This document shows positions 25,631-35,068 of a stretch of 44,742 nucleotides of DNA, piece by piece. Each line of letters begins with the position of its first letter. The stretch's first letter is position 1. A model generated the notes under the pieces. The model searched no databases, was not told where the DNA came from, and worked only from the letters and a program-made list of their open reading frames with translations. The DNA comes from Oleiphilus sp. (GTDB taxonomy: Bacteria > Pseudomonadota > Gammaproteobacteria > Pseudomonadales > Oleiphilaceae), in assembly GCA_006212045.1 (NCBI GenBank), contig PZPK01000031.1, positions 1-44,742 on the forward strand, written 5' to 3'. Made by a program: the position numbers and the translations under genes.

Positions 25631-26055
25631 TGAGTACCACCCCTGATAGTGAAAGACTAGATTCCAGCGTGGCTGCACATCACTGCGTTGCCCAGCGTTT
25701 CTTGTTGCGATGTCTGGCATGGACAGGTAACAGTCAGCCCTCTTCAATGAACGCAATGCCTTGGAGAACAACGCCAATCCTCGCAACTTACAGATTAATA
25801 GGGAAAACGTCATCATGCTATGCGCTGATTAAAATTCCGTTTTTGCAAAATTAATCGCGAATCACTCGCCCATTCCAGAAGCTTTTAAAATTCACCTTAA
25901 GCTTCCAAGCATGCAGGTCCCTTGTTGATGGTGGAAAATTGCTATCGTAGAGACAGCTGGTGAATGTAGTCAATACAGATTAAGATGCCAGTTCCACCAT
26001 GCTCGGCGTAACGGTTATTTGCGTCGCCTGCGACAGGCCCGCTGATAAACGATCC
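25631..26055. other. intergenic region, no gene seen
   Basis: These 425 bp hold the promoter of the minus-strand beta-propeller gene and the downstream side of the thioesterase gene. Short open frames are present but have no recognisable domain and no good ribosome binding site. I see no RNA gene or strong terminator. Confidence 0.5.
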
Positions 26056-26991
26056 CTATTCTTCCAACAGAAAGTGCGCGCGCGCCAATGCGATTGGATT
26101 GTCTCGGGAGTCCTGCCAGGCATGCACCTCCACATTCGCGACACGCCCGCCCTGTCGCGTGACCTCACACAGCGCGTAAGTATCCCGGTCCTGACCCGCA
26201 CGCAGATAATCCAGCGAGAAGTCAATGATCTTTGGGTATTTGGGAATCGGTTGCGACACCAGCAAATGCATGGCGCTGGCCAATTCCATAAATCCACCGA
26301 TCACGCCGCCATGTATGGCCGGTAATTTGGGATTGCCCAGATTACTTTCCTGCCGATTGAGCTTGAAGGTTTGCGAATCCCCTTCCTCACTGAACTCGAT
26401 ACCAATGAACTGGGCATAGGGAATGGCAGCCACCAGACTTTGAAAGTCCTGACTGCCCTGTAAACCCTCGACGACGGATCTGAAATCTTTGCAAATAGTG
26501 GGCTTCGGCAAACGACTGAAATCCGGCACCATTACCCCTTCAGTCATATGTTTGATGCTCGGTAAACCACGCGCGCCCATACGCATAAATGTGGCGACAC
26601 AGTGCGCCACGGTGCGATCGACCTGATAAGCCTCACAGCGCATAAACAGGATATTGGTAGTGACACGGTAACAACTGGCGCGCGCATACACCGACTGCCC
26701 CGGCTTGGCCGAGCGCATATAATCCACACGCAGATCAAGGGTTGGACAAAGCTCGAAATCCGGCATCGCGCACAACACCGCGGCACCGGCGGTGGTATCC
26801 ATCAGCGTGGTGATTGCTCCGCCATGAATGACCCCCGTTGAGGGGTTGCCAATGATGGCTTCATCGTAGGGAAGCTCCAGAATCAGCTCGTTTTCACGTG
26901 CTGAAACCACACGAATACCCAGACGCTGACATTGCGCAAGGACAGCAATAAACTCCTCGACTTGCGCCAATAGTAGCGTTTCATCTCTCAT
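26056..26991 (-). CDS. tandem hotdog (PaaI-like) thioesterase
   Basis: The protein has 311 residues and two hotdog-fold domains in tandem. The first (about 1-140) has VIHGGAITTLMDTTAGAAVL, and the second (about 165-311) has PAIHGGVIGGFMELASAM. Both carry the HGG element typical of PaaI-type acyl-CoA thioesterases. The start at 26991 has AGGA 10 bases upstream; the frame could extend to 27099, but the added residues look non-coding. A CRP-like palindrome lies about 50 bp upstream. The substrate is probably an acyl-CoA or aromatic acyl-CoA. Confidence 0.82.
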   Translation of the reverse strand: MRDETLLLAQVEEFIAVLAQCQRLGIRVVSARENELILELPYDEAIIGNPSTGVIHGGAITTLMDTTAGAAVLCAMPDFELCPTLDLRVDYMRSAKPGQSVYARASCYRVTTNILFMRCEAYQVDRTVAHCVATFMRMGARGLPSIKHMTEGVMVPDFSRLPKPTICKDFRSVVEGLQGSQDFQSLVAAIPYAQFIGIEFSEEGDSQTFKLNRQESNLGNPKLPAIHGGVIGGFMELASAMHLLVSQPIPKYPKIIDFSLDYLRAGQDRDTYALCEVTRQGGRVANVEVHAWQDSRDNPIALARAHFLLEE

Positions 26992-27042
26992 GCATAGAAT
27001 CCTTAGTGTTCGTTCGATTACAGGCGGAGGCATTATAGCTTC

Positions 27043-27062
27043 AATGTGATGCGAATCACATT
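27043..27062. promoter_or_regulatory. CRP/Vfr-type palindromic site
   Basis: TGTGA at 27045-27049 and TCACA at 27056-27060 are separated by six bases, and the symmetry extends to eight bases on each side (AATGTGAT ... ATCACATT). This is the classical CRP/Vfr consensus form. It lies about 60 bp upstream of the thioesterase gene. TATAAT on the minus strand at 27037-27032 is close enough that the site would overlap the -35 region. Confidence 0.7.
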
Positions 27063-27124
27063 TCTGGACGGGCGCCGCCCAAACTGGCTTTCCGGGCAAG
27101 GATGCAACAGTCCATCCTAAGCCC

Positions 27125-27140
27125 TAGAGTTAATACTCTA
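27125..27140. promoter_or_regulatory. inverted repeat in the thioesterase-oxidoreductase divergent region
   Basis: TAGAGT at 27125-27130 and ACTCTA at 27135-27140 flank TAAT. Together with the CRP-like site it suggests regulation of the divergent pair. The cognate regulator is unknown. Confidence 0.35.
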
Positions 27141-27317
27141 ATCAAACTGATTCACAATAAGCCATAGGAAAAACGGTCCATGCGCTCTGGACGATGGGCA
27201 AGGTCGTTCATCGAACACTGTCCCGGCAACAGGCACTACCCTTGCAATCGAAAGCTGCACTACAATAGCGTCACTCGACGGCAGGCGCGTTTTAAACTCT
27301 GAACAGAAGGCACCATC

Positions 27318-28583
27318 ATGACCAGCTCTCTCGCTCAACCCCTTACGCTTCCCAATGGCACTATTCTGGAAAATCGTCTGGCCAAAAGTGCCATGACTGA
27401 AGGCCTGGCCGACAAACTCGATCGGCCCACGCCCGAACTTTTTAAACTGTACAAAACCTGGTCCAACGGCGGCACCGGCCTGCATATTACAGGAAACGTG
27501 CTGATTGACAGACGCTACCTGGAACGCGCAGGGAATGTGGTATTGGAAGACGACAAGGATCTGGCCCTTTTTCAGGAGTGGGCCAGACAGGGCACCGTTG
27601 GCGGTAATGCACTGTGGGTTCAACTGAATCACCCGGGACGACAATGCCCCAAACTGGTTAACAAACAGCCACTTTCGCCTTCAGAGGTACATCTGGATCT
27701 GCTGGGCAACTTCGGCAAACCCCGAGCCATGACTGAAGCCGATATCGAGGAAGTTATCGAGCGTTTTGCCACCTCCGCCTCGCTGGTCAAGCAGGCCGGG
27801 TTTACCGGCGTACAGATTCACTGTGCCCACGGCTATCTGTTCAGCCAGTTCCTTTCTCCAAAAATTAACCAGCGTACCGACCAATGGGGAGGCTCGCTGG
27901 AAAATCGTGCTCGCATTATTCGCCGCACCATACACAGCGTGCGTGAGGCGGTGGGACCGGACTTCCCGATAGGTGTAAAACTGAACTCTGCGGACTTCCA
28001 GAAAGGCGGCTTCAGCCTCGATGATTGTGTCACGGTGGCCGGCTGGCTGGGCGAGGATGGCATTGATCTGCTGGAAATCTCCGGCGGTACCTACGAACAG
28101 TTAAGCCTTATCGGGGTCGAACCAACGGAGGTGCGCGAAAGTACCCGAAAACGCGAAGCCTACTTTATCGAGTATGCCGAACGCATCAAACAGTCGGCCA
28201 ACGTTCCGATCATGGTGACCGGAGGGTTTCGCAGCCGTGACGTGATGGAACAGGCCATTGAAAAAGGCGAAGTGGATGTCATTGGTCTGGCCCGTCCTCT
28301 GTGCACACAACCGGATTGTTCACGATTACTGATACAACAGAGAATTGATGCCATCGACACCTACGAAAACAAACTGGTGTTGGGTAAGGGTTTCTGGGGC
28401 AATAACAGCTCATCCAATCTGATCAAGGCGATCAATAGCTTTGGCCAGGTCGGTTTCTATTATTGGCAAATCATACAGCTATCCCGTGGCAAACAACCGG
28501 AACCTGAGCTGGGTACCTTTAGGGCCTTTATCAGGCACATGAAAAACGATTTTCGTTTGAACATGCGCCGAAAGTTCTCCTGA
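27318..28583 (+). CDS. NADH:flavin oxidoreductase of the old yellow enzyme family
   Basis: This 421-residue FMN-binding TIM barrel shows NGTILENRLAKSAMTEGLAD at the N-terminus, LWVQLNHPGRQ, and VQIHCAHGYLFSQFLSPKIN followed by RTDQWGGSLENRARI, all typical of the OYE/2,4-dienoyl-CoA-reductase group. The single-domain length shows there is no C-terminal NAD-binding half as in FadH. It probably reduces activated C=C bonds. AGAAGG lies before the ATG. It leads a run of plus-strand genes with the lipoprotein and the acyl-CoA thioesterase downstream, and is divergent from the tandem thioesterase, which hints at lipid or aromatic metabolism. Confidence 0.9.
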   Translation: MTSSLAQPLTLPNGTILENRLAKSAMTEGLADKLDRPTPELFKLYKTWSNGGTGLHITGNVLIDRRYLERAGNVVLEDDKDLALFQEWARQGTVGGNALWVQLNHPGRQCPKLVNKQPLSPSEVHLDLLGNFGKPRAMTEADIEEVIERFATSASLVKQAGFTGVQIHCAHGYLFSQFLSPKINQRTDQWGGSLENRARIIRRTIHSVREAVGPDFPIGVKLNSADFQKGGFSLDDCVTVAGWLGEDGIDLLEISGGTYEQLSLIGVEPTEVRESTRKREAYFIEYAERIKQSANVPIMVTGGFRSRDVMEQAIEKGEVDVIGLARPLCTQPDCSRLLIQQRIDAIDTYENKLVLGKGFWGNNSSSNLIKAINSFGQVGFYYWQIIQLSRGKQPEPELGTFRAFIRHMKNDFRLNMRRKFS

Positions 28584-28600
28584 CGAACGCCAGGCTGCTT

Positions 28601-29338
28601 ATGCGCAAAACACTCCTTCAGCTACCATTCGCAATCCTGACTTTATTGATGGTTCAGGGATGCGCCCATGGCCTGCATACTTCCAATGCAATAAGGCCTT
28701 TGGTAAGTGGCGGAGCCGGTATGCCTGAGCAAATCACGAAAGCACAATGGCAACAGCTGTGTTTCCATCTGGCACTGGACGAAGCAAGGGAAGCTGATTT
28801 CACCTCAGATCTGATTCTGGCAGATCGTGTGATCAAACCTTTGCTGCGCCAGGAAAGCCAACAGATTATGCTTTGGCGCTTTCACCGCAGAGCAGCCGAT
28901 GATGCCGCCGGTCACCAGTTCAGTTTCTTTTACTATAGCGATCATGAAACCGCATCTCGCCTATATGCCTCGGCACAAACACACGCCGAAGTCGCCATGC
29001 TGAGCCGACGCGGCAAACTCCTGAAACTCTCAACAAGTTGCCGAAGTACAGAGCACCCCGAGCAATTGGCCGCCCTGAGTGACACAAACTGGGACCAGGC
29101 CATTCAGACTTCCTGGCCTTATTTCATCATGGGCGTCAGTGCTGCCTGGCTGCAATTGATTGAAGAGCTATCACTGGCGAACGAAACCGGGCACGAGGAT
29201 CTGTACCAGCATTATGCGCAAGTCGAGCAGCAACTGATTGCGCTGTGGCAACAGCAGGGCCAGCATGCCTACCTGCATCACCTCAATGCTATCTTCGGAT
29301 ACGAACCTCTATTCATTAATAACTGGATGCGATTCTAG
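28601..29338 (+). CDS. hypothetical lipoprotein
   Basis: The protein has 245 residues. A lipoprotein signal (MRKTLLQLPFAILTLLMVQGC) with Cys21 as the likely lipidated residue is followed by a helical, mostly charged domain that I do not recognise. It starts 17 bp after the oxidoreductase stop and ends 11 bp before the next gene, so it belongs to that transcription unit. The spacing and codon use look like a genuine gene. Confidence 0.7.
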   Translation: MRKTLLQLPFAILTLLMVQGCAHGLHTSNAIRPLVSGGAGMPEQITKAQWQQLCFHLALDEAREADFTSDLILADRVIKPLLRQESQQIMLWRFHRRAADDAAGHQFSFFYYSDHETASRLYASAQTHAEVAMLSRRGKLLKLSTSCRSTEHPEQLAALSDTNWDQAIQTSWPYFIMGVSAAWLQLIEELSLANETGHEDLYQHYAQVEQQLIALWQQQGQHAYLHHLNAIFGYEPLFINNWMRF

Positions 29339-29349
29339 AGAGCAAAATA

Positions 29350-29823
29350 ATGTCCGAAAACTTTACCCTTCAAGCTCACACCAGACCTGACGTTTTCTGT
29401 CTGAAAATTCGGGTGCGTTACAGTGAGTGCGATGCCCAGAATGTCGTGTTTAATGCCAGATACGGTGACTATGTGGATTTGGCCGCGACGGAATTCCTGC
29501 GCGCCGTGATCGGAGGTTATCAGGCTCTCCTGGAAATGGGCTACGACAATCAGGTCGTACGACTGCTCACGCAATGGAAATCCCCCGCTCGCTTTGATGA
29601 TGTCATTGCCTGCTGCGTGGAAGTCACCCATACCGGCAATACCTCCTTCACCTTTACCGTCACGATGACGCAGGCGGACGAGGGCACGGCTGTAGCGGTC
29701 TCGGAAGTCACATATGTACTGATCGATACCAAAAGCCAGAACAAAACAGCCTTGCCGGAAAGTTTGAAAGCGAAACTCGAGGCAGGTGCTCCCGGCGTCG
29801 TGATTGATCAGTCGGGCCTTTAA
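29350..29823 (+). CDS. acyl-CoA thioesterase of the 4-hydroxybenzoyl-CoA thioesterase (YbgC/FadM-like) family
   Basis: This 157-residue hotdog protein has the active-site type segment IRVRYSECDAQNVVFNARYGDY. In it, RYSECDAQ plays the part of the RYxDxDxxGHVNN signature of 4HBT-like enzymes, with Asn replacing the common His/Gly pair. It follows the lipoprotein gene by 11 bp with a GAGAG site and converges on the alpha/beta hydrolase, whose stop lies one base beyond its own. Confidence 0.85.
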   Translation: MSENFTLQAHTRPDVFCLKIRVRYSECDAQNVVFNARYGDYVDLAATEFLRAVIGGYQALLEMGYDNQVVRLLTQWKSPARFDDVIACCVEVTHTGNTSFTFTVTMTQADEGTAVAVSEVTYVLIDTKSQNKTALPESLKAKLEAGAPGVVIDQSGL

Positions 29824-29824
29824 G

Positions 29825-30718
29825 TCAGGTTAATTCCTTTAATATCGCCAGCATTTTCTGACTGGCGGCAAGAGGGTCTTCCTGCATAAAACAATGCCCG
29901 CCGGGCATTTTGATGCTGGAAAAATGGGGGTTGGCCTTCTCCAGTGCCGGTAACGCTTTCAGAATGAACGGAAAAGTACGCTCGCCATACATTACAGTGA
30001 CCGGCACCTGAACCGCTCTCAAGGAGCGCCACAAGGACTTCGGGTAACTGGCGAAAATGGCAGATTCGATGCGAGGTGGGCATTTCAGATGAATGCTGCC
30101 ATCCTCCTCACGCCGCATCGCATGCCTGAGATAGGATCGCAAGCAGTCTTCATCCCAACCTTTGAACACGCCACGCTCATGAAAATACTCCCACAAGGCT
30201 TCCTCGTTTTCCCACCAGGTCGTCCTAACCGCCGCCTGCTTCGGTAAGGGCATACGCCTGGTCAGACCAAATTGACTCATCAGCACGATAGTATTGGAGG
30301 TCATGCGCGGCGCAAACGTGGGGTCCAGCAGTATCGCCCCGTCAAACAGTTCGGGCTGCTTGGCCATCATAACGCTGGACATGACTGCGCCATAACTATG
30401 GCCCGTCGCAATTTTGGGTACCTTCTTCCAGTACCTGGAATAGTGGCTCCAGGCCTCTGACGAGTAACGTGCACTGCGATTCCAGCCGGCATATTCGGAC
30501 CCCGGATCGCTATCACCATGCCCTTGGGCATCGCTGATGAACAAGTCATAGTGCCGGGCCAGTGGCGCCAGCATTTTTTCGTAGGTCAGACCGCAGAAGC
30601 CATTACCATGAATAAAGTGCAACAAAGGTCGACCACTGGGTTCTGAATGCCAGCCACGCAACTTGAAACCAGCGGATACTTCAAACTCCCAGGCTTGAAG
30701 CCCTTCAATCATCGACAC
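29825..30718 (-). CDS. alpha/beta hydrolase
   Basis: This 297-residue hydrolase has an oxyanion-hole motif HFIHGNGFCG, the nucleophile elbow GHSYGAVM, and a C-terminal His in GGHCFMQEDP, so the Ser-His parts of the triad are intact. There is no signal peptide. The substrate is unknown; lipid or ester hydrolysis is the generic expectation. It is convergent with the thioesterase gene and about 75 bp downstream of the glycosyltransferase gene. Confidence 0.85.
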   Translation of the reverse strand: MSMIEGLQAWEFEVSAGFKLRGWHSEPSGRPLLHFIHGNGFCGLTYEKMLAPLARHYDLFISDAQGHGDSDPGSEYAGWNRSARYSSEAWSHYSRYWKKVPKIATGHSYGAVMSSVMMAKQPELFDGAILLDPTFAPRMTSNTIVLMSQFGLTRRMPLPKQAAVRTTWWENEEALWEYFHERGVFKGWDEDCLRSYLRHAMRREEDGSIHLKCPPRIESAIFASYPKSLWRSLRAVQVPVTVMYGERTFPFILKALPALEKANPHFSSIKMPGGHCFMQEDPLAASQKMLAILKELT

Positions 30719-30792
30719 TGTAAAACACCCTTATAAGCTAGTGTGACGCCCTGTGATAACAGGCTAACGGGTTGGAGGCCCCCAGGTTTGTC

Positions 30793-32085
30793 TCAGAGCA
30801 GGCTATCGATGCTATCCAGAAGCCCGGGGCCGAGCAAGTCTTTATAGACTGATATTTCGCGCAGGCGCAGATCAGGACAGTCCAAAGCCCGCATGGTGTG
30901 GATAAACTTGAGCGTTTGAAACCCGTCAAACCAGATATGAAACAATTGCGGGAATGGACGCTGGTGTGTTTGACGCGCCAAATGGGACAGAAAACGTTGC
31001 ACACCCAGCTGACATAACACGTTTTCAATGACCTCAGCGTGCGCACCGCAGTTATTGGCCAGAAAGCTCAGGAAATCACCGTTTTGAGCGTGATAAGACC
31101 TCACCGCAGAGAGCAATAAACGTAAACGCTCAAAACCGAGCGGGTGGTACAATTGGTAATCAGCCAGAGGATCTGCCAATTGGCGAATATCCTTGAGCGC
31201 AGGCCCGGTACCAAAAGGCACCCGTTCACTGGGCCGACCGGCAATCGTCAACGCTGGTTGTTCAAGGCTGTTTACCACGCCCAGTTTGGCGAGTTTATTC
31301 AAAAAATAAAAATCCTCACCGCCTGAGCGCTTGGGCATGCCGTGCACCTGAATATAGGCCTGCGGCGTGACCGCAATCGCCGAGCCCAGGGTTTGAAAGG
31401 CATAAGGCGAACCCGCCCTGTTCAGTAGGGCAACATAATATTGCAAGCGCAGATCATACAGCGCCATCGCTTGCTGCCAGCCGCGCTCTGGCTGGTGCCG
31501 GAATGGATAAAGACTCACAACCTGCCCCGGCTGTGGCGCAGGAATTTGCATATAGCCCGCGGGCCAGCTGACATCGGCATCGCAGTTATGCAGCCAATGC
31601 GGAGTCGCTTCACCGCCTGCCAACTGCCGTTCACATAGTCTGATCGCCAGATCCAGCCCCAGCTTGCGCGCCAGCCCCACGCCCTGTTTTGCCGGTATGG
31701 CATTTGCCGAATCGGTGAAGTCCAGCACCAGCACATTGAGATGTTTGCTGGCTCGCGCACTCAAAAGGCCTCCCCCCATGTCATGAAAGTCAGCCTTTTG
31801 TCGAAGGTGATGCAGACACGATTGCGTACGCTTGACTGCCAGCTCAGGCGCATTCTCAGGGCAATTAAATACCCAAATCAATGCCGTTTCACAGGCAAAA
31901 GGATGCGCCAGGCATGCCAGTAATGCTTCCAGGGGTTCATCGTAAACAGGTACCACGCAAATATCCTGTAGGAGCGGTAACTCCGGGAGAGAAAGAGCTT
32001 TGATTGCCGCTTCAGCATGCACCCTGAGGTATTTCCCGAAAGCTTTGTGCAGGGCTTGATTTTTTGGTGGCGGCGAGTGATTCAA
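30793..32085 (-). CDS. family-2-like glycosyltransferase
   Basis: The protein has 430 residues. The GT-A fold signs are ICVVPVYDEPLEALLACL at the N-terminus, the DxD-type HNCDADVSWPAGYM in the middle, and GGEDFYFLNKL, the usual acceptor-site ED motif. It lacks membrane helices. The start codon is a TTG at 32085, 27 bp after the HIT gene, with no clear ribosome binding site. It forms a cluster with galE and the HIT gene on the minus strand. The sugar and acceptor are unknown. Confidence 0.65.
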   Translation of the reverse strand: MNHSPPPKNQALHKAFGKYLRVHAEAAIKALSLPELPLLQDICVVPVYDEPLEALLACLAHPFACETALIWVFNCPENAPELAVKRTQSCLHHLRQKADFHDMGGGLLSARASKHLNVLVLDFTDSANAIPAKQGVGLARKLGLDLAIRLCERQLAGGEATPHWLHNCDADVSWPAGYMQIPAPQPGQVVSLYPFRHQPERGWQQAMALYDLRLQYYVALLNRAGSPYAFQTLGSAIAVTPQAYIQVHGMPKRSGGEDFYFLNKLAKLGVVNSLEQPALTIAGRPSERVPFGTGPALKDIRQLADPLADYQLYHPLGFERLRLLLSAVRSYHAQNGDFLSFLANNCGAHAEVIENVLCQLGVQRFLSHLARQTHQRPFPQLFHIWFDGFQTLKFIHTMRALDCPDLRLREISVYKDLLGPGLLDSIDSLL

Positions 32086-32112
32086 GGGATACAGGAATTG
32101 AAGTGGATGAAC

Positions 32113-32544
32113 CTAAGCCATCGACGACCAGTCCGGTTCAAGTGAAGCTTGCAGAAGCTGCATACGCGCTGTCATTGTCACGTCATCAATCGGCTGCGCG
32201 GGATGTTTGCCCCAAACGGGCGCAGGCCAGGCCGGATCATTCTGAAAGCGCACGATATGGTGAATATGCAACTGCACGACCACATTTCCCAAGGCGGCAA
32301 TATTCAGTTTGTCGCCCTGAAAGAGCTGCATCAAGGTCTGGCCCAGATACACGGACTCACGATCCAGCTGTTGACGTTCTGTTTGTGACAGCTGATATAG
32401 CTCGGTTACCGCAGCAACACGCGGCACCAGAATAAACCAGGGATAGTGCGCGTCATTCATCATCAGGACTTCACACAAGGGCCACGCAGCCAGCTGATGG
32501 GTATCCGCCTTCAGACGCGCATCGAGCTGAAACTCAGCAGTCAT
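32113..32544 (-). CDS. HIT-family nucleotide hydrolase-like protein
   Basis: About 143 residues. The N-terminal half contains PWFILVPRVAAVTELYQL. The HIT-type histidine cluster is present as QLHIHHIVRFQNDPAWPAPVWG, part of which (QLHIHHIVR) replaces the classical HxHxH by H-I-H-H. This form is typical of a gammaproteobacterial branch of HIT proteins. The ATG at 32544 lies inside the last codons of galE (11-bp overlap), so translation is coupled. The substrate is not known, but a nucleoside phosphate is likely. Confidence 0.8.
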   Translation of the reverse strand: MTAEFQLDARLKADTHQLAAWPLCEVLMMNDAHYPWFILVPRVAAVTELYQLSQTERQQLDRESVYLGQTLMQLFQGDKLNIAALGNVVVQLHIHHIVRFQNDPAWPAPVWGKHPAQPIDDVTMTARMQLLQASLEPDWSSMA

Positions 32545-33523
32545 GCTTTTTCGCTTGCCAGGTTTTCTCCCAGTCCAGTGCTGACTGAACAATCACGCCC
32601 AGATCATCATGGTCAGGTTGCCAACCGAGCACGGCCTTGATCTTACTGTTGTCGGCCATCAGTGCATCCGGATCACCTGCCCGACGAGCGGTTTCTTCGA
32701 CAGAAAAATCCTGACCGGACTTTTCCTTCACCACATCGATCACTTCTTTCACTGTGAAGCCTCGACCGTAGCCACAATTCAGAACCTGAGACTCACCCCC
32801 TTTCTTCATGTAGTCCAGTGCCATCACATGCGCTTTGGCCAAATCATCAACATGAATGTAGTCACGGATACAGGTGCCATCGCGGGTTTCGTAATCGGTA
32901 CCGAAAACCTTCATGCCCGAACGAGCCCCACTGGCACACTCACAGGCGACTTTAATCAGGTGCGTGGCTTCGGGTGTGGCCTGGCCCAATCGGCTTTGCA
33001 GGTCGGCGCCAGCAACATTGAAATAGCGCAGAATCACGTGATTCAGGGACGTCGCGAAGGAAAGATCGCGAATCATCTGCTCGCTCATCATCTTGGAAGC
33101 ACCGTAAGGGTTGATTGGTGCCAGCGGCATATCTTCGGTCAAGACTTTTTCGTCCGGCATGCCATACACTGCCGCAGTGGAGGAAAATACCATATAAGGC
33201 GTTTGGTACTTTTCGATAACGCCCAGCAGATTCAGGGTGTTGCGGGTATTGTTGCGGTAGTACTTGAGGGGGTTTTCGACCGACTCGGGCACCACGATAT
33301 GCGCGGCAAAGTGCAGCACGGCTTCAAAGTGATGCGCCGCAAAAACCGAGTCGAGTTTTTCGACATCCGCCAAATCACCCACAATCAGCTCACCATAGGT
33401 GACGGCCCATTCATAACCGGTTGATAAATTGTCATAGACAATGATGTCATGACCCGCTTCTCCAAGCTGTTTTACCACATGACTTCCGATATACCCGGCT
33501 CCGCCGGTCACCAATACTTTCAT
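32534..33523 (-). CDS. galE: UDP-glucose 4-epimerase GalE
   Basis: This 329-residue extended short-chain dehydrogenase opens MKVLVTGGAGYIGSHVV. It has the family marks VFSSTAAVYG, the catalytic YGASK pair and RYFNVAGA. It interconverts UDP-glucose and UDP-galactose for surface polysaccharides. It lies 6 bp after tadA on the same strand and overlaps the HIT gene, so it belongs to a tight operon with tadA upstream and the HIT and glycosyltransferase genes downstream. Confidence 0.95.
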   Translation of the reverse strand: MKVLVTGGAGYIGSHVVKQLGEAGHDIIVYDNLSTGYEWAVTYGELIVGDLADVEKLDSVFAAHHFEAVLHFAAHIVVPESVENPLKYYRNNTRNTLNLLGVIEKYQTPYMVFSSTAAVYGMPDEKVLTEDMPLAPINPYGASKMMSEQMIRDLSFATSLNHVILRYFNVAGADLQSRLGQATPEATHLIKVACECASGARSGMKVFGTDYETRDGTCIRDYIHVDDLAKAHVMALDYMKKGGESQVLNCGYGRGFTVKEVIDVVKEKSGQDFSVEETARRAGDPDALMADNSKIKAVLGWQPDHDDLGVIVQSALDWEKTWQAKKHDC

Positions 33524-33529
33524 GTTCCA

Positions 33530-34048
33530 CTAATCCTTTTTGACAGACTGCTTCAGTCGTTTTTTCTTTGCGCGTCGCTCATCGAAGAAGGCCGTCATGG
33601 TTTGCGCGCATTCTTCGGCCAATACACCCTCAGCATAGCTTACCTCGGTATTCATGCACGGATGTGACAACAGGGTATTCTGACTCACCACTGCACCAGC
33701 CTTGGGTTCACGCGCACCAAACACCACGCGCGCAATGCGGGCATGTACGATCGCACCAATGCACATGGTACAGGGCTCAATCGTGACGTATAGGGTCGCG
33801 CCCGGCAGACGGTAGTTGCGCTCCGACTCACAAGCCGCCCGAATCGCCTGAATCTCTGCATGGGCAGTCGGGTCACACGCGCTAATCGGGCCGTTTCTGC
33901 CCTCTCCCAGCACATTCCCATCCCGCACAATGACGGCGCCTACCGGCACTTCGTCTTCATTGCCCGCTTCCTCGGCAAGCTTTAATGCCCGCTGCATCCA
34001 GACCAGATCAATTCCGGATGCGTCCATTGAAGGCCGCTTATCCAACAT
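33530..34048 (-). CDS. tadA: tRNA-specific adenosine deaminase TadA
   Basis: The protein has 172 residues and deaminates A34 to inosine in tRNA-Arg. The zinc site is intact: HAEIQAIRAAC gives the His and catalytic Glu, and PCTMCIGAI gives the two Cys. A GAGAG lies upstream of the ATG at 34048. It is followed at 6 bp by galE. The genes upstream (34.1-38.3 kb) are low in GC and look inserted between tadA and guaA. Confidence 0.96.
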   Translation of the reverse strand: MLDKRPSMDASGIDLVWMQRALKLAEEAGNEDEVPVGAVIVRDGNVLGEGRNGPISACDPTAHAEIQAIRAACESERNYRLPGATLYVTIEPCTMCIGAIVHARIARVVFGAREPKAGAVVSQNTLLSHPCMNTEVSYAEGVLAEECAQTMTAFFDERRAKKKRLKQSVKKD

Positions 34049-34088
34049 CTTTACTCTCTATTGCACTGAAGCAGAAACAGGAACCAAC

Positions 34089-34832
34089 TCAAGCATTGTC
34101 TCTCATCCATTGCTCGCATTTTTCAACAAACTCAAAATCCCTTGAGTACCACAACGCTAAATTGTCTTTCGCTTTGGCGCTCAATGCCGGTACTTGGGAA
34201 TAGTCATTCTTATGGGCCTGCTTTTCATCGTTGGCAATTTCAAGGTCAGACATTTTCAAATTCAGGTTCGCTTTTTCCAACAGAGTATCGAAATCTTCTC
34301 TGAAGTTTTCCTGCCGTATAATCCAAATTGGCGGCCTTGCTTTCAGGAAGTAGCCTTCTTTGGCAAACCAGTCGATCTGATGCATGGTGGTATGAGAAAT
34401 AGACTGCATCGCAGCCATCGCACTCGCACCACGCTCCCCCTTAGAGAAAAGACTTTCAGCGAGATCATTTGCATGCTCAAACTCGGAAAATGCAATCGCT
34501 TCATGCTCACTCCACTCGCTGTAAACACGCGGCTGCCCTTTACGTTTTCGGGAATAGAAAGCAGATTTAAATCGACCTACCGGGTTTCTGATGGAGAAAA
34601 AATAGGGAAGTTCCGGGTCGATCTGGGAGAGACGCACGTCATGTTTAACCTTCTGGATATTGGTACCGGACATGTCCAATATCTGTTTAGACAAATTGAC
34701 AATTTGTGTACCGGCATTCTTACCAATATGAATAAAAATAATGTCGGCTTTCTCTTGTTTCGATGGTTGAGTCACTGCTTCTTTTGAACCTAGTCCGAGC
34801 CGACCAAGCATTTTCTTGAACGTTTTTTTCAC
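34089..34832 (-). CDS. sulfotransferase-family protein
   Basis: The protein has 247 residues. HIGKNAGT (about 35-42) matches the 5'-phosphosulfate-binding loop, and FSIRNPVGRFKSAFYSR matches the 3'-phosphate-binding RDP-type motif, both typical of PAPS-dependent sulfotransferases acting on carbohydrates. GTG at 34832 has GGAG closely upstream and is preferred to the TTG at 34859. The base composition is AT-rich compared with tadA. It may sulfate a cell-surface glycan. Confidence 0.78.
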   Translation of the reverse strand: MKKTFKKMLGRLGLGSKEAVTQPSKQEKADIIFIHIGKNAGTQIVNLSKQILDMSGTNIQKVKHDVRLSQIDPELPYFFSIRNPVGRFKSAFYSRKRKGQPRVYSEWSEHEAIAFSEFEHANDLAESLFSKGERGASAMAAMQSISHTTMHQIDWFAKEGYFLKARPPIWIIRQENFREDFDTLLEKANLNLKMSDLEIANDEKQAHKNDYSQVPALSAKAKDNLALWYSRDFEFVEKCEQWMRDNA

Positions 34833-35068
34833 ATTTTCTCCGTCAATTTTTCGAAACAAAAGCCCTACGGGAGTAATGTAGTGTTTTCGTTCTTGCCCAA
34901 CTTACAATTTATAGAATCTTTTATGTTGGAATGGTTTAAACATAATTCAGTTGTTTACAGCTTATCTCCAATATCAAGCTTTACTGCGCCTTCCAGATAT
35001 TCCGACAACGAAATTAAAACAAATCAACAAATGGGCCATGCGGCGCATCAAATATATAAAGGTTCGCT

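Noticed and set aside
27138-27644. 168-residue minus-strand frame
   Set aside because: It is antisense to the old-yellow-enzyme gene, whose protein is clearly conserved.
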